The notes below the pieces were generated by a model. The model was not told the origin of the DNA. It was given only the letters and a program-made list of their open reading frames with translations, and searched no databases. A DNA stretch of 64,000 bases from Helcobacillus massiliensis (GTDB taxonomy: Bacteria > Actinomycetota > Actinomycetes > Actinomycetales > Dermabacteraceae). The first letter of the stretch is position 1. The number at the start of each line of letters is the position of its first letter. A program made the translations under genes and the position numbers. Location of the stretch: contig NZ_JACHWP010000002.1 in NCBI RefSeq assembly GCF_014191425.1, positions 186,001 through 250,000 of the forward strand. The letters are read 5' to 3'. Below, piece by piece: positions 57,081-64,000 of this stretch.

Positions 57081-58044
57081 TGTCCTTTTCTTGGCGAGGG
57101 GTGGTGGGCTCGGTCCCGCCGAGCATCGCCTCCAGCTCCTCGCGGCGCGCGGCGCGCTCATCGAGGTACTGGGTGCGCACGGAGCGGTACCAGATGTAGA
57201 GGAAGAAGAGACCGAACGCGACCCACTGCAGCATGTACGACACATTCTGCAGATCCAGTCCCTCCCGGAACTGGCTGCGGGCCGCCGGCAGGGTGCGCAG
57301 ATCCTTCGGCTGCGCAGCACCGGCCTTCTGGTTGTGGTCGGCGGCCTCGTCGGTCACCGCGAGGTAGCCGCCGGCCATGGGGCCGCCCCACTCGTTCACC
57401 AGCAGCGGGGTGGAGATCTCGGCGAGGACCCCGTCGCGCACGAACCCGTCGGCCGCCGCTTCGGACGCCTCCAGGCGGCCGACGAACGTGACGGTGCCCT
57501 CCGGCGCAGGGGTCACGTCAACGGCGGCGGGGTCGAGGGTGCGCGGGTCAATGGGCTGCGGGACAGCGTCTCCGCCGGTCTCCTGCTCCTGCCCGCCGAC
57601 GCCGTCGCCGACGTGCGAGCCGGCCTCACCGCCGGTGGCGGGGGCGGTGCCGTCGATGCTGTCCTGCGGGATCCAGCCGCGCGCGATCGGGATGTGCGTG
57701 CCGGCGAGCGGACCGTCGGTGACCTCGAAGTCGGTGACGATGACGGCGGCGTCCTCGCCGTCGAGGAAGCGGTTGGGGACGATCACTTCGCGCTGCGGGT
57801 CGAACCGGCCGGTGACGGTGATGAGGCGCCCCTGGTCGGCGTTCGTCACCACGTCCCCGTCCTGGAGGACCTCCTCGAGGCCGACGGGTGCCGCCGCCTG
57901 CACCTGTTCGGACGTGTCGCGGGCCCGGTTCGCGCGGTCCCACTGCCAGTTCGCCAGCAGGCCGCACACAATGGTCGCAACGACCATCAGGGCGAGCAGC
58001 CCCAGGAAGCGGGGCCGAAGAGCGACACGGAGCATGCCAGCCAT
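57067..58044 (-). CDS. SURF1-family cytochrome oxidase biogenesis protein
   Basis: The 325-residue protein has an N-terminal membrane helix (about 11-32: RPRFLGLLALMVVATIVCGLLANWQWDRA) and a C-terminal helix (about 270-290). The domain between them contains VTGRFDPQREVIVPNR and IPIARGWIPQDS, typical of SURF1. A 60-residue low-complexity insertion (GEAGSHVGDGVGGQEQ) interrupts it. SURF1 helps heme insertion into cytochrome c oxidase. The start may be the ATG at 58044 or the one at 58035. It is divergent from pta. Confidence 0.85.
   Translation of the reverse strand: MAGMLRVALRPRFLGLLALMVVATIVCGLLANWQWDRANRARDTSEQVQAAAPVGLEEVLQDGDVVTNADQGRLITVTGRFDPQREVIVPNRFLDGEDAAVIVTDFEVTDGPLAGTHIPIARGWIPQDSIDGTAPATGGEAGSHVGDGVGGQEQETGGDAVPQPIDPRTLDPAAVDVTPAPEGTVTFVGRLEASEAAADGFVRDGVLAEISTPLLVNEWGGPMAGGYLAVTDEAADHNQKAGAAQPKDLRTLPAARSQFREGLDLQNVSYMLQWVAFGLFFLYIWYRSVRTQYLDERAARREELEAMLGGTEPTTPRQEKDNAGD
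57879..57892 (+). repeat. Full-length copy of iterated element GGCCGACGGGTGCC
   Basis: A perfect 14-bp copy in the SURF1-type gene, read in the opposite direction to the gene. It is in the region after the first membrane helix that varies between homologues. Confidence 0.6.
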
Positions 58045-58191
58045 GCTACTGCCGAGCCGCCGGGACGTGCCGCTCCCCCGGCCCGGCCTGAGCCGCCCCT
58101 CACACGGCACCGCCGGGCAGCGCCGCCCACCTCACAGCAGGGGACGTTCCGCCCAGCTCGCGGCGGCGCGGCCCCGCCTATGCTGGATGCC

Positions 58192-60291
58192 GTGAGTCAC
58201 TGCGTCTACATTGCATCGCCCGAAGGCAGAACCGGGAAGTCGTCCGTCGCTCTCGGTCTGCTCGAAGCCCTCATCCCCACCTCGGAGAGCGTGGGCGTGT
58301 TCCGCCCCGTCTCCAAGAAGAGCAGCGAACCCGACCACGCGGTGGAGCTGCTGACCGGCCATCCCGCCGTGGACCAGACCTACGAGGACGCGCTCGGCGT
58401 GGACTACGACCTCGTGTTCTCCGACCCCGCCGCCGCGCAGTCCCGCGTGCTGCAGCGCGCCCAGGAGCTGCAGGAGCGCTTCACCACCCTGGTGATCCTC
58501 GGCTCCGACTACGACGAGGTCGCCAACCCCGTTGAGCTGCAGTTCAACGCCACCGCCGCCGCGAACCTCGGCGCCTCCGTGGTGCTCGTGGTCTCCGGGC
58601 TGGACCGCACCGCGGAGGAGGTCGCGACCGTCGCGGCGCTGTCGGTCCAGGAGTTCGACTCCCACCATGCGCAGCCCGTCGCCGTCATCGCGAACCGCTG
58701 CAGCCAGGACCGCCTCGCCGACGTCCGCACCGCCCTGCGCGCCCGCGTGCCGGAGGGCATCGCCGTGGGGGCGCTGCCGGAGAGCCCCATCATCATGGCG
58801 CCGACGGTCGCCGGTCTGCGCGACGCGATCGACGGCCAGCTGATCCAGGGCGCCCACGAATGGCTGTCCCGCCCCAGCCTCGGCAACGTGGTCGCCGCGA
58901 TGAGCCTGCCGAACGTGCTGCGCCGCCTCACCGAGAACTGCACGGTCATCGCCCCCGGTGACCGGTACGACCTGCTGCCGGGTCTGCTGCTCGCTCAGCA
59001 GTCCGGCACGTTCCCGTCGCTGTCCTCCATCGTCCTCACCGGCGGCTACGACCTGCCCGACGAGGTCAAGCGCCTCACCGAGGGTGTGCAGCAGGACCTG
59101 CCGATCCTCTCCACCGAACTGTCCACGTTCGATGCCGCGATCCGCGTGGCCGGCGCATCCGGCCGCCTCACGGCGAACTCGCCGCAGAAGCTGGATGCGG
59201 CGCGGCGCAACGTGTCGGAGAACCTCGATCTGGACGAGCTGCTCGGCGTCATCGACGTCGCCAAGTCCGAGGTGGTCACCCCCATGATGTTCCAGTTCGA
59301 ACTGTTCGCCCGCGCCCGCGGCGCGAAGAAGACCATCGTGCTGCCCGAAGGCGATGAGCCGCGCATCCTCGCCGCCGCTGAGGCGATCCTCGCCCGCGGA
59401 GTCGCGAACCTCATCCTCATCGGGGACGAGAACGCCATCCGCTCCACCGCATCGCAGCTCGGCCACGACATCTCCGAAGCCCGCATCATCTCCCCCACCG
59501 ACCCCGAGCTGGTGGAGAGGTTCGCCGAGGAGTACGCGCGGCTTCGCGCCCACAAGGGCGTCACCGTGGACCAGGCCCGCGAGAAGGTGCAGGACGTCTC
59601 CTACTTCGGCACGATGCTCGTCCACATGGGACTCGCCGACGGCATGGTGTCCGGGTCCGTGAACTCCACGGCGCACACCATCCGCCCCTCCTTCGAGATC
59701 ATCCGGACCCGCCCGGACGCGAAGATCGTCTCCTCCGTATTCCTCATGGCACTGGAGGACAGGGTCCTCGTCTACGGCGACTGCGCCGTCAACCCGGACC
59801 CGTCGGCGGAGCAGCTCGCCGACATCGCCGCCCAGTCCGCCGCCACCGCCCAGCAGTTCGGGGTGGAGCCTCGCGTGGCGATGCTGTCCTACTCCACCGG
59901 TTCGTCCGGGTCCGGCGCCGATGTGGACAAGGTGCGCGAAGCCACCCGCATCGTCCACGAGAACCACCCGGACCTGAACGTGGAGGGCCCGATCCAGTAC
60001 GACGCCGCTGTGGACGCGTCCGTCGCGAAGACGAAGCTGCCGGACTCCGCCGTGGCGGGTCGTGCCACCGTGTTCGTGTTCCCCGATCTCAACACCGGCA
60101 ACAACACGTACAAGGCGGTGCAGCGCTCCGCCGGCGCCGTCGCGATCGGCCCGATCCTGCAGGGCCTGAACAAGCCGGTCAACGACCTCTCCCGCGGCGC
60201 CCTCGTCGAGGACATCATCAACACTGTCGTGATCACCGCGATCCAGGCCCAGGCCGATGCTCCGGCGGCACCCGTCGGCGACCAGAAGTAA
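58192..60291 (+). CDS. pta: Phosphate acetyltransferase (long form)
   Basis: The 699-residue protein has the long Pta layout. A P-loop-like N-terminal domain begins SHCVYIASPEGRTGKSSVALGLLEAL, a DRTGG domain lies about 210-330, and the catalytic PTA_PTB domain (about 370-695) has KKTIVLPEGDEPRILAAAE, SYSTGSSGSGADVDKVREA and VFPDLNTGNNTYKAVQRSAGA. It interconverts acetyl-CoA and acetyl phosphate. I chose the GTG at 58192. The TATGCT box at 58179-58184 is seven bases upstream, so the message is likely leaderless. An ATG at 58180 would overlap that box. Confidence 0.95.
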   Translation: MSHCVYIASPEGRTGKSSVALGLLEALIPTSESVGVFRPVSKKSSEPDHAVELLTGHPAVDQTYEDALGVDYDLVFSDPAAAQSRVLQRAQELQERFTTLVILGSDYDEVANPVELQFNATAAANLGASVVLVVSGLDRTAEEVATVAALSVQEFDSHHAQPVAVIANRCSQDRLADVRTALRARVPEGIAVGALPESPIIMAPTVAGLRDAIDGQLIQGAHEWLSRPSLGNVVAAMSLPNVLRRLTENCTVIAPGDRYDLLPGLLLAQQSGTFPSLSSIVLTGGYDLPDEVKRLTEGVQQDLPILSTELSTFDAAIRVAGASGRLTANSPQKLDAARRNVSENLDLDELLGVIDVAKSEVVTPMMFQFELFARARGAKKTIVLPEGDEPRILAAAEAILARGVANLILIGDENAIRSTASQLGHDISEARIISPTDPELVERFAEEYARLRAHKGVTVDQAREKVQDVSYFGTMLVHMGLADGMVSGSVNSTAHTIRPSFEIIRTRPDAKIVSSVFLMALEDRVLVYGDCAVNPDPSAEQLADIAAQSAATAQQFGVEPRVAMLSYSTGSSGSGADVDKVREATRIVHENHPDLNVEGPIQYDAAVDASVAKTKLPDSAVAGRATVFVFPDLNTGNNTYKAVQRSAGAVAIGPILQGLNKPVNDLSRGALVEDIINTVVITAIQAQADAPAAPVGDQK

Positions 60292-60300
60292 GGACTCCCC

Positions 60301-61512
60301 ATGACCTCGACCATCCTCGTGATCAACTCCGGCTCCTCCTCGATCAAGTTCGAGCTGGTGGACCCCGTCTCCGAGCACACCACCGCAGTGGGCATCGTGG
60401 AGCGGGTCGGGCAGCGCAACGGCACCGCCCGCATCGAGGCCGACGGCCGCACGGAGACCTATGAGGGGCCCGTCCCGAACCACGTGGCGGGCATGGAGGT
60501 CATCCAGAACCTGTTCGCGAAGATGGGTGTGGAGCTGAACGAGTCGACGGTCCGCGCCGTCGGCCACCGGGTGGTGCAGGGCGGCGCCCAGTTCGCCGAA
60601 CCCACCCTGATCGACGATGAGGTCCGCGGCGCGATCTACGCGCTCGGCGCACTCGCCCCGCTGCACAACTACCCCGCGGTGGACGGCATCGACGGTGCGA
60701 AGGCGCTGCTGCCGTCCATTCCGCACGTGGCCGTGTTCGACACCGCTTTCTTCACCGCCCTGCCGGACTCAGCTGCGACCTACGCGCTCAACAAGGAGGT
60801 CGCCGAGGAGCACCGGATCCGCCGCTACGGGGCGCACGGCACCAGTCACCGCTTCATCTCTGAGCGCGTCCCGCAGTTCCTGCGCGAGCAGGACCTGCTG
60901 GAGGGGGCCGACGGGCCCCTGCGTCAGATCGTTCTGCACCTGGGCAACGGCGCGTCCGCGTCGGCCGTGGTCGACGGCGCTCCGGTGGACACCTCCATGG
61001 GGCTGACCCCGCTGGAGGGCCTGGTGATGGGCACCCGCTCCGGCGACGTCGACGCCAGTGTGTACGTGCATCTGCATCGCCGCGCCGGCATGTCCCCCAC
61101 CGAGGTGGACACCCTGCTCAACAAGAAGTCCGGCCTGGTCGGTATGCTCGGCTACTCCGATTTCCGCGACCTCGAGGCCGCTCTCGACGCCGGTGACGAG
61201 GACGCGCAGCGGGCGTTCGCCGTGTGGGCGCACCGGGTGCGCAAGTATGTGGGGTCGTACGCGTTCGTGATGGGCGGGGTGGACATCATCGCGTTCACCG
61301 CCGGCATCGGGGAGAACGCTGATTTCGCCCGCGCTGAGGCGCTGAAGGGCCTGGAGGCGTTCGGCATCGAGGTGGATCCGCAGCGCAATGCGGGCCGGGT
61401 GAAGGAGCCGCGGATCATCTCCACGGATGACTCCGCCGTCACCGTGGTGGTGTACCCGACGAACGAGGAGCTCGCGATCGCGCAGCAGACCCTCAGCCTC
61501 GTGGAGGGCTGA
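60301..61512 (+). CDS. ackA: Acetate kinase
   Basis: The 403-residue protein begins TSTILVINSGSSSIKFEL, the ASKHA phosphate-binding loop of AckA. AHNYPAVDGIDG-like LHNYPAVDGIDGAKALLP, RYGAHGTSHRFIS and VLHLGNGASASAVVDG are further signatures, with GEN and TAGIGENADF late. It makes ATP and acetate from acetyl phosphate. It follows pta after nine bases. Three iterated motif copies fall inside (60438, 60557, 60906). Confidence 0.97.
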   Translation: MTSTILVINSGSSSIKFELVDPVSEHTTAVGIVERVGQRNGTARIEADGRTETYEGPVPNHVAGMEVIQNLFAKMGVELNESTVRAVGHRVVQGGAQFAEPTLIDDEVRGAIYALGALAPLHNYPAVDGIDGAKALLPSIPHVAVFDTAFFTALPDSAATYALNKEVAEEHRIRRYGAHGTSHRFISERVPQFLREQDLLEGADGPLRQIVLHLGNGASASAVVDGAPVDTSMGLTPLEGLVMGTRSGDVDASVYVHLHRRAGMSPTEVDTLLNKKSGLVGMLGYSDFRDLEAALDAGDEDAQRAFAVWAHRVRKYVGSYAFVMGGVDIIAFTAGIGENADFARAEALKGLEAFGIEVDPQRNAGRVKEPRIISTDDSAVTVVVYPTNEELAIAQQTLSLVEG

Positions 61513-61550
61513 GCGCCGCAGCGGGGCGCAGCCCGGCCCCGCGGCGGCGA

Positions 61551-61610
61551 CGATCCGTCGACGCATTCGGGAATCCGAGCCCGGACGTCCCCGAATGCGC
61601 AGACGGATCG
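61551..61610. repeat. 60-bp palindrome between ackA and guaB3
   Basis: Arms of 21 bp, CGATCCGTC-GA-CGCATTCGGG and CCCGAATGCG-CA-GACGGATCG, pair except at the central two positions. They enclose an 18-base loop. It sits in a convergent gap and may be a bidirectional terminator. The layout resembles the palindromes at 53726 and 54897, but the sequence differs. Confidence 0.75.
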
Positions 61611-61614
61611 CGTC

Positions 61615-62727
61615 TCAGGCGCTGGTGACGACCTCGACGCGCTGGAAGTCCTTCAGCTCCGTGTAGCCGGTCGTCGCCATCGCGTGCCGCAGCGCCCCCA
61701 TGAGATTGGTGGTGCCGTCGGCCTCCAGACCGGGACCGAAGAGGATCTGCTCCAGGGGCGCCACGCGGCCCACCTCCACGCGGTGACCGCGCGGCAGGGT
61801 GGGGTGGTGCGCTTCGCTGCCCCAGTGGAATCCGCCGCCGGGGGCGTCCGTGGCGCGGGCGAGGGCGGCGCCGACCATGAGGCCGTCGGCCCCGCAGGCG
61901 AGTGCCTTGACGAGGTCGCCGGAGCGGCCGAGGCCGCCGTCGGCGATGACGTGGACGTAGCGGCCGCCGGACTCGTCCATGTAGTCGCGGCGCGCAGCGG
62001 CAACGTCCGCCACCGCAGTGGCGAGGGGCACGGAGATGCCGAGGGTCTCCCACGTGGTCTGGGAGGCGCCGCCGCCGAAGCCGACGAGGACGCCGGCCGC
62101 GCCGGTGCGCATCAGGTGCAGGGCCGCGGAGTAGGTGGCGCAGCCGCCGACGATGACGGGGACGTCGAGTTCGTAGATGAAGCGCTTGAGGTTCAGCGGT
62201 TCGCGGTTGCCGGAGACGTGCTCGGCGCTGACCGTGGTGCCGCGGATGAAGAAGAGGTCCACGCCGGCGTCCACCACGTGCTTCCAGTACTCCTGGGTGC
62301 GCTGCGGGGACAGGGAGCCGGCGGCGACGACGCCGGCGTCGCGCAGCTGCTGGATGCGTTCGCGGATCAGCTCCGGCTGGATGGGGGCGGAGTAGATCTC
62401 GCGCATGCGGCGGGTGACATCCGCGCGGTCGAATTCGGCGATCTCCCTCAGCAGGGAGGTGGGGTCCTGGTAGCGGGTCCAGAGGCCTTCGAGGTCGAGG
62501 ACGCCGAGGCCGCCGAACCTGCCGAGCTGGATGGCGGTGTCCGGGCTCATCACCGAGTCCATCGGTGCGGCGAACAGGGGGATGTCGAAGTTGTAGGCGT
62601 CGACCTGCCAGGACAGGGAGACGTCTTCGGGGTCGCGGGTGCGGCGGCTGGGGACGACCGCGACCTCATCGAGGCTGTAGGTGCGGCGCCCGCGCTTGTT
62701 CCGGCCGATTTCGATTTCGTTGAGCAC
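61615..62727 (-). CDS. guaB3: GuaB3-family IMP dehydrogenase/GMP reductase homologue
   Basis: The 370-residue protein starts MLNEIEIGRNKRGRRTYSLDEVAVVPSRRTRDP, typical of actinobacterial GuaB3. The barrel lacks CBS domains. PLFAAPMDSVMSP, then VIVGGCATYSAALHLMRTGAAGVLVGFGGGASQTTWETLG is the substrate loop, with no Cys at the position used by IMP dehydrogenase. YVHVIADGGLGRSGDL binds phosphate. The reaction is debated: GMP reductase-like or regulatory. It contains three iterated motif copies nearby or inside (61715, 61883 and, just upstream, 62786). Confidence 0.9.
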   Translation of the reverse strand: MLNEIEIGRNKRGRRTYSLDEVAVVPSRRTRDPEDVSLSWQVDAYNFDIPLFAAPMDSVMSPDTAIQLGRFGGLGVLDLEGLWTRYQDPTSLLREIAEFDRADVTRRMREIYSAPIQPELIRERIQQLRDAGVVAAGSLSPQRTQEYWKHVVDAGVDLFFIRGTTVSAEHVSGNREPLNLKRFIYELDVPVIVGGCATYSAALHLMRTGAAGVLVGFGGGASQTTWETLGISVPLATAVADVAAARRDYMDESGGRYVHVIADGGLGRSGDLVKALACGADGLMVGAALARATDAPGGGFHWGSEAHHPTLPRGHRVEVGRVAPLEQILFGPGLEADGTTNLMGALRHAMATTGYTELKDFQRVEVVTSA

Positions 62728-62862
62728 GGCCCCATCCTATCCGGGGCCCCTGGGCTCCCGGGCAGGACGGCGGCACCGGCGCGGCGGCCGACGGGTGCGC
62801 ACGGCGGCGCGGGCGGGCCGAGGAGTGGGCCGGGGCTGGCCGACGGGTGCGCGGAGCGCGGC
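62728..62862. other. Intergenic gap with two iterated element copies
   Basis: The 135-base gap between the exonuclease stop and the guaB3 start holds two close copies of GGCCGACGGGTGC (62786-62798, 62838-62850), 52 bp apart in the same orientation. No gene is visible. Confidence 0.6.
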
Positions 62863-63564
62863 TCAGAGGGGCCAGGTGGTGGACGCGTCCGGGGTCTTCC
62901 CCTTCTTCTTCAGGAACTCGTTGAAGTTCTCCGCCCACGCGCGGTGCAGTTCGATCTGCTTCTTGTGCAGCTCCGGCAGCTCCGTGCCGCCCACCTCCGG
63001 GAACTTCTCCGCCATGGCGCGCAGAACATCCAGGGTCATCGAGACATCGACATCGGCGGTGTGCATAGTGCCGTCGGCCTGGACGCCGTAGTGCTCCATC
63101 ACCGCGGACAGGGTGCGCTTGCCCTTGCGGAAGCGGTCGAGGCCGCGGTCCAGCACGAGAGGGTCGATGACGGGCGCGATGTCGTGGCCGAGCCGGTCCG
63201 CGAGGGTGGGCAGGTCGTGGCGGGTGAGCTCGGCTTCGATGATGCGCAGGTCGAAGCTGCCGTTGAACGCGACGATCGGGGTGCCCTGCTGCAGCGCCTC
63301 GGTCAGGCGCGCGGCGATCTCTTCGAGAGCGGGACGACTGGGCACGCCGTACTGCTGGGCGTGAGCGGTGGAGATGCCGTGGACGCGGGCGGCGGCTTCG
63401 GGGATCTCCACACCGGGGTCGATCAGCCAGGTGGCGACCGTTTCGCCGGCGCGGCCGGGCCCGGTGGAGAACACGAGGGCGGCGGTGACGATGCGGTCGG
63501 TGTCCGTGTTGGTGCCTGTGGTCTCGGTGTCGAAGCCGAGGAGGGGCCCGTTGATCCAGCTCAT
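62863..63564 (-). CDS. DEDDh 3'-5' exonuclease (DnaQ-like)
   Basis: The 233-residue protein has all DEDDh residues: Exo I in LGFDTETTG, Exo II in IVAFNGSFDLRIIE and Exo III in HTADVDVSMT (the His and Asp). The last 45 residues (ELPELHKKQIELHRAWAENF) are a helical tail found in actinobacterial homologues. It is a stand-alone proofreading or RNA-trimming type enzyme, since there is no polymerase or BRCT domain. The start ATG at 63564 is the family N-terminus. Confidence 0.85.
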   Translation of the reverse strand: MSWINGPLLGFDTETTGTNTDTDRIVTAALVFSTGPGRAGETVATWLIDPGVEIPEAAARVHGISTAHAQQYGVPSRPALEEIAARLTEALQQGTPIVAFNGSFDLRIIEAELTRHDLPTLADRLGHDIAPVIDPLVLDRGLDRFRKGKRTLSAVMEHYGVQADGTMHTADVDVSMTLDVLRAMAEKFPEVGGTELPELHKKQIELHRAWAENFNEFLKKKGKTPDASTTWPL

Positions 63565-63921
63565 GGCCCCAGCCTACGCCGGCGGGTTCGGGGCGGCGCG
63601 CCGCTGGGGAGGAGTGGCGGTGTGGACGGGCCGACGGGGCCGGGAAAAGCGAATGGCCCACCGACCCCCCGATCGATGGACCATCGCGCTCTCCTCCGCA
63701 TGTGTTCGGCAGGAACGCAGTGCTGAGGAAATCTGTGTGCCGCAGCGGCCTCGTCACGGGGCCGCTCTGTGCGACTTCCACAAGTGTAGAATTCCGGTGT
63801 TCACCGTTTCCGCCCCCTGTGTGAACACCCGCGGCGCCCAGCGTGAACACCTCCACTGCGACTGTGAAAAGTCCGATTCCTCCGCAGTCCTTCGCCCGGT
63901 GAGCGTGGCACACTGTGACAC
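63565..63921. other. 357-base intergenic region with GTGAACAC boxes
   Basis: Between the exonuclease start and the right-edge gene lie one iterated motif (63629) and three GTGAACAC-type boxes (63797, 63821, 63843). A final short stretch leads to a GTG. I see no gene in it. Confidence 0.6.
63797..63850 (+). promoter_or_regulatory. Three phased GTGAACAC boxes
   Basis: GTGTTCAC at 63797-63804 (reverse orientation), GTGAACAC at 63821-63828 and GTGAACAC at 63843-63850. Centres are 24 and 22 bp apart, about two helical turns each, so all boxes face the same side. They lie 70-120 bases ahead of the right-edge gene. Confidence 0.6.
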
Positions 63922-64000
63922 GTGAACGACACCTCTGCGGGCGAGGAACACCGCCCGACAAGCGGGCCCGCCCCGTCCGGGCCGCGCCCGCCCGAGCCCA
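63922..64000 (+). CDS. Start of a gene cut by the right edge
   Basis: A GTG at 63922 opens a frame that stays open to the edge (VNDTSAGEEHRPTSG...), with a Pro/Gly-rich beginning. CACACT lies seven bases upstream and could be a -10, giving a leaderless start. The boxes at 63797-63850 would regulate it. Only 26 codons are visible, so I cannot name it. Confidence 0.4.
   Translation, partial: MNDTSAGEEHRPTSGPAPSGPRPPEP

Noticed and set aside
56965-58191. An N-terminal extension of pta back to 56965
   Set aside because: The open frame runs antisense through the SURF1-type gene. Pta homologues begin at the SHCVYIASPEG stretch.

Overview
The window is about 70% G+C by inspection and densely packed with short intergenic gaps, GTG starts and several likely leaderless genes. 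It carries markers typical of Actinobacteria: a BldC-type regulator, DUF3073 and DUF3151 proteins, GuaB3, a DtxR/IdeR regulator, and a sterol-carrier-like protein beside purA. Together with pta-ackA and narGHJI this suggests a facultatively anaerobic member of the Micrococcales. A Dermabacteraceae-like genus is my best guess, but it is inference only. I see no insertion sequences, prophage or CRISPR arrays.

Layout. 1-3.5 kb: a large DUF4011-type helicase homologue, cut by the left edge, whose ATPase motifs are degenerate. 3.5-6.2 kb: a DeoR regulator, an orphan antitoxin-like small protein, and copC-mobA. 6.3-14.6 kb: the respiratory nitrate reductase operon narK-narG-narH-narJ-narI, followed by tRNA-Arg(CCU). 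14.9-18.8 kb: an EcsC-family protein, a membrane protein, an NlpC/P60 wall hydrolase with a repeat-rich spacer, and an IdeR-like regulator. 19.0-22.1 kb: sucD-sucC and two small membrane proteins. 22.1-28.3 kb: a fused membrane/cupredoxin/NirK nitrite reductase, a flavodoxin-like protein and feoA-feoB-feoC. 28.4-35.7 kb: pntB-pntA, pcrA, and two membrane proteins. 35.8-42.4 kb: bldC, a DUF3073 protein, purM-purF, cutC, a sterol carrier protein and purA. 42.5-48.6 kb: a PadR-controlled membrane protein, a DUF3151 protein, a kinase-fold protein, dtd, gpmA and a Tat-exported unknown. 48.7-54.9 kb: a PRC-barrel/DUF2382 protein, a TetR-MFS pair, a GNAT protein and a nuclease-like gene framed by two copies of a palindrome. 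55-64 kb: guaA, DUF3817, SURF1, pta-ackA, guaB3, a DEDDh exonuclease and the start of one more gene.

Functional theme. The left half combines nitrate reduction (NarGHI), nitrite reduction (a copper NirK fusion) and metal supply: MobA for molybdopterin guanylation, CopC for copper, Feo for iron under an IdeR box. Transhydrogenase, succinyl-CoA synthetase, Pta-AckA and GpmA cover central energy metabolism. PurF, PurM, PurA, GuaA and GuaB3 cover purines.

The most unusual signal is not a gene. A 9-bp core CCGTCGGCC, extending to GGCACCCGTCGGCC, occurs about 46 times by hand count, in both orientations about equally. It sits preferentially in intergenic DNA and poorly conserved protein tails or linkers. 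This looks like a genome-wide iterated element.
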